64,000 bases of DNA from Actinopolymorpha sp. NPDC004070 (GTDB taxonomy: Bacteria; Actinomycetota; Actinomycetes; Propionibacteriales; Actinopolymorphaceae). Positions 63,638-64,000 of the stretch are shown piece after piece. The first letter of the stretch is position 1, and each line of letters starts with the position of its first letter. Under the pieces are notes generated by a model. It made no database searches. It was not told the DNA's origin and saw only the letters and a program-made list of their open reading frames with translations. The stretch covers positions 186,001 to 250,000 of the forward strand of contig NZ_JBEXMJ010000011.1 in assembly GCF_040610475.1 (NCBI RefSeq), in the 5' to 3' direction. The translations under genes were made by a program, and so were the position numbers.

Positions 63638-64000
63638 TCAGGTCGTCACGGGGACGGCGCGTACCCACGTTCCGTCCTCGGTGAGGTAGGCGTCCACCCG
63701 CAGCGCCACCTCGGCCAGCGCCTGCTCGAACTGCTCGGTGGTCAGCGGCCGGGAGAGGAACGTCTGCGTCCACACCGCGTCGGGGAAGGCGTACTCGAAA
63801 AGCACCGAGTTCACGCCGGGGCCGACGGGTTCGGACGAGACGACCCGGGCGACCCCGTCGCCGATCGGGCGCTCCCGGGGGACCACGTCGTGCCAGTCCC
63901 GGCCTTCCCGCTGGATCAGCACGCATCCGCCCGGCGCGAGATGGTTCAGGCAGGTACGCAGCAACCCCCGGCGGACATCCTCTGATCCGGCATGCACCAG
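63638..64000 (-). CDS. Class I SAM-dependent methyltransferase, C-terminal part (runs off right edge)
   Basis: The 3' 121 codons of a methyltransferase gene; its start lies beyond the window. The visible part reads LVHAGSEDVRRGLLRTCLNH then LAPGGCVLIQREG, the usual post-Rossmann strand with APGG, followed by a C-terminal beta sheet (GVNSVLFEYAFPDAVWTQTF, SRPLTTEQFEQALAEVALRV). The SAM-binding loop is not in view and the substrate is unknown. It is convergent with the ubiquitin-like gene, with a 40-nt gap. Confidence 0.75.
   Translation of the reverse strand: MVHAGSEDVRRGLLRTCLNHLAPGGCVLIQREGRDWHDVVPRERPIGDGVARVVSSEPVGPGVNSVLFEYAFPDAVWTQTFLSRPLTTEQFEQALAEVALRVDAYLTEDGTWVRAVPVTT

Overview
The window is a 64 kb chromosomal stretch of a very GC-rich actinomycete. 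This is inferred from the strong GC bias, frequent GTG starts, many 4-nt GTGA or ATGA overlaps, and families typical of the group: DUF1206, DUF6458, CsbD, F420-type LLM flavoenzyme, DUF222-HNH protein, Tat-exported phospholipase C and SoxR of the actinobacterial type. The genus cannot be fixed from the sequence; an Actinopolymorpha/Nocardioidaceae-like organism is a guess. No rRNA, tRNA, CRISPR array, phage or complete insertion sequence was seen. About 50 genes fill the window and convergent pairs are usually separated by strong GC-rich hairpins.

Layout. 1-4.4 kb: partial LtrA, a lipid kinase, and small membrane/stress proteins (DUF1206, DUF6458, CsbD). 4.4-11.1 kb: an orphan oligopeptide-type binding lipoprotein, an RNA m5U methyltransferase, an AraC regulator and a divergent PhyH dioxygenase unit; a scrap of a TetR gene lies at 6.7 kb. 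11.2-14.3 kb: a membrane diguanylate cyclase and a secreted subtilisin.

14.8-21.1 kb is the metabolic centre: red-type (form IC/ID-like) RuBisCO cbbL-cbbS, its activase cbbX, a convergent phosphoribulokinase, and a NarL-type two-component system divergent from the kinase. 21.1-22.2 kb: an FMN reductase divergent from SoxR, with a textbook 19-bp-spacer MerR-family promoter. 22.3-29.4 kb: a phosphotransferase, a large secreted glycosidase-like protein with two F5/8-type C domains, an LLM oxidoreductase and an ABC half-exporter. 29.5-36.5 kb: an apparent operon of a P-type cation ATPase, a fused NuoE-NuoF-type formate dehydrogenase beta subunit and the molybdenum/tungsten formate dehydrogenase alpha subunit. 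RuBisCO, phosphoribulokinase and NAD-linked formate dehydrogenase within about 18 kb suggest CO2 fixation driven or fed by formate oxidation (inference).

36.6-44.8 kb: a GNAT/acyl-CoA synthetase fusion (protein acetyltransferase type), an FAD oxidoreductase, an unrecognised 639-residue protein and a DUF222-HNH protein carrying in-frame 15-bp minisatellites. 44.9-45.2 kb holds the decayed end of an actinobacterial gene. 45.4-49.7 kb: a SUMF1-domain protein, a coupled TetR-TraR/DksA pair divergent from a drug-type MFS exporter, a Nudix hydrolase and a small acyl-CoA-binding protein. 49.8-56.5 kb: Gfo/Idh dehydrogenase, second PhyH dioxygenase, cytochrome P450, Nudix and a Tat-exported glycosidase-like protein. 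56.7-64 kb: sugar porter, phospholipase C, HEAT-repeat protein, AraC regulator with a C-terminal beta-domain, a BNR propeller coupled to a ubiquitin-like carrier, and a methyltransferase cut by the right edge.
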